DNA of 6,234 bases from an uncultured Desulfobacteraceae bacterium. Lineage in GTDB: Bacteria > Desulfobacterota > Desulfobacteria > Desulfobacterales > UBA2174. This document shows, piece by piece, positions 6,011-6,234 of the stretch. Position numbers and translations under genes: made by a program. The notes below the pieces were generated by a model that had not been told where the DNA came from, made no database searches, and saw nothing but the letters and a program-made list of their open reading frames with translations. The stretch is from positions 1-6,234 of the forward strand of contig CALJLV010000081.1 of the NCBI GenBank assembly GCA_937982505.1. Reading direction: 5' to 3'. Position 1 is the first letter of the stretch, and every line of letters starts with the position of its first letter.

Positions 6011-6039
6011 CTTATGACGCCGCGGGGTTTCCCTGTCAA
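6011..6039 (-). promoter_or_regulatory. Sigma70-like promoter of the antiporter gene
   Basis: The minus strand carries a perfect -35 box TTGACA (6039-6034), a 17-nt spacer, and CATAAG (6016-6011), matching four of six -10 bases. Predicted initiation near 6004 gives a leader of about 85 nt before the ATG at 5919. It may also drive mmuM. Confidence 0.6.
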
Positions 6040-6234
6040 GCCTGGCGGTAAAGCGGGCACCGACTTGTCCATGCCAGGCACCGCCTGCCCATTGGTGAAA
6101 ATCTTTTTCGGACTCTAAAATACCTCTTTACAATATGGAAAAAGCCGGGTTACTTGCCGGCTGCACCGCCACCGCGTGCACAAGCATCCAAAATGTTACT
6201 GGACAACCCCAAAGGGCGAGGAACTGCTGGCTGC
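6040..6234. other. Right-edge region without a confident gene
   Basis: Between the antiporter promoter and the window end I see an AT-richer stretch (about 6090-6143), the minus-strand terminator, and 72 bases that cannot be assigned. On the minus strand a frame ending at TAA 6198-6196 (last residues SSSSPFGVVQ) would stop 33 nt before the terminator hairpin, a sensible distance. On the plus strand a frame from GTG 6176 ends in WTTPKGEELLA at the edge and looks protein-like. A plus-strand TACAAT (6129-6134) resembles a -10 box but has no good -35 partner. None of these is callable alone. Confidence 0.4.
6139..6162 (-). terminator. Rho-independent terminator of a gene beyond the right edge
   Basis: On the minus strand AGCCGG (6162-6157), an 8-nt loop and CCGGCT (6148-6143) are followed by a T run (five T at 6143-6139, the first in the stem). 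It points leftward and would end a minus-strand transcript entering from beyond 6234. The stem is short, so strength is moderate. Confidence 0.55.

Noticed and set aside
4963..6051. A 362-aa plus-strand frame opposite the antiporter, rich in His, Gln, Gly and Asp.
   Set aside because: This composition is the usual reverse complement of hydrophobic membrane-protein codons; it has no domain or sensible start.
5920..6081. A 54-residue N-terminal extension of the antiporter from a GTG at 6081.
   Set aside because: The extension is hydrophilic and not seen in YrbG proteins, the best promoter lies inside it, and the ATG at 5919 has a well placed GGAG and gives the family length.

Overview
The window reads like a contig end from a GC-rich, Gram-negative-type bacterium. 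The gene set and residue style (FadD15-type acyl-CoA ligase, DEAD-box helicase with a DbpA-type tail, MmuM, YrbG) would fit a metagenome-derived Desulfobacterota-like genome. That taxonomic guess is inference from gene style only; no rRNA or other marker is present.

Layout: bases 1-45 are not genomic. They match an Illumina TruSeq index adapter, so the biological sequence starts at 46. From 46 to 1059 (+) lies the 3' part of a long-chain acyl-CoA synthetase gene, followed by an intrinsic terminator (1116-1154). A DEAD-box RNA helicase with a C-terminal DbpA-like RNA-binding domain follows (1263-2957, +), preceded by a hairpin and a 12-bp palindrome over its ribosome binding site. The rest of the window is minus strand. 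A chorismate mutase of the plant/yeast type (2964-3713) ends only 6 nt from the helicase stop, tail to tail. Upstream of it are a homocysteine S-methyltransferase (mmuM, 3907-4887) and a YrbG-type Na+/Ca2+ antiporter (4945-5919). The antiporter has a good sigma70-like promoter (6011-6039) and a leader of about 85 nt. The right edge (6040-6234) holds a minus-strand intrinsic terminator belonging to a gene beyond the window, and no confident CDS.

How the genes work together: the antiporter and mmuM are 57 nt apart on the same strand and may be co-transcribed. The chorismate mutase sits 193 nt further on and has its own candidate promoter. The functions (fatty-acid activation, RNA remodelling, prephenate synthesis, methionine synthesis, cation exchange) do not form one pathway, so this is mostly ordinary chromosomal housekeeping content. 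No mobile element, CRISPR array, tRNA or rRNA was seen.

The most interesting points are the eukaryotic-type chorismate mutase with altered active-site positions, and the antiporter leader, which can form two mutually exclusive structures (antiterminator versus terminator) and carries a small ORF whose stop overlaps the antiporter start.
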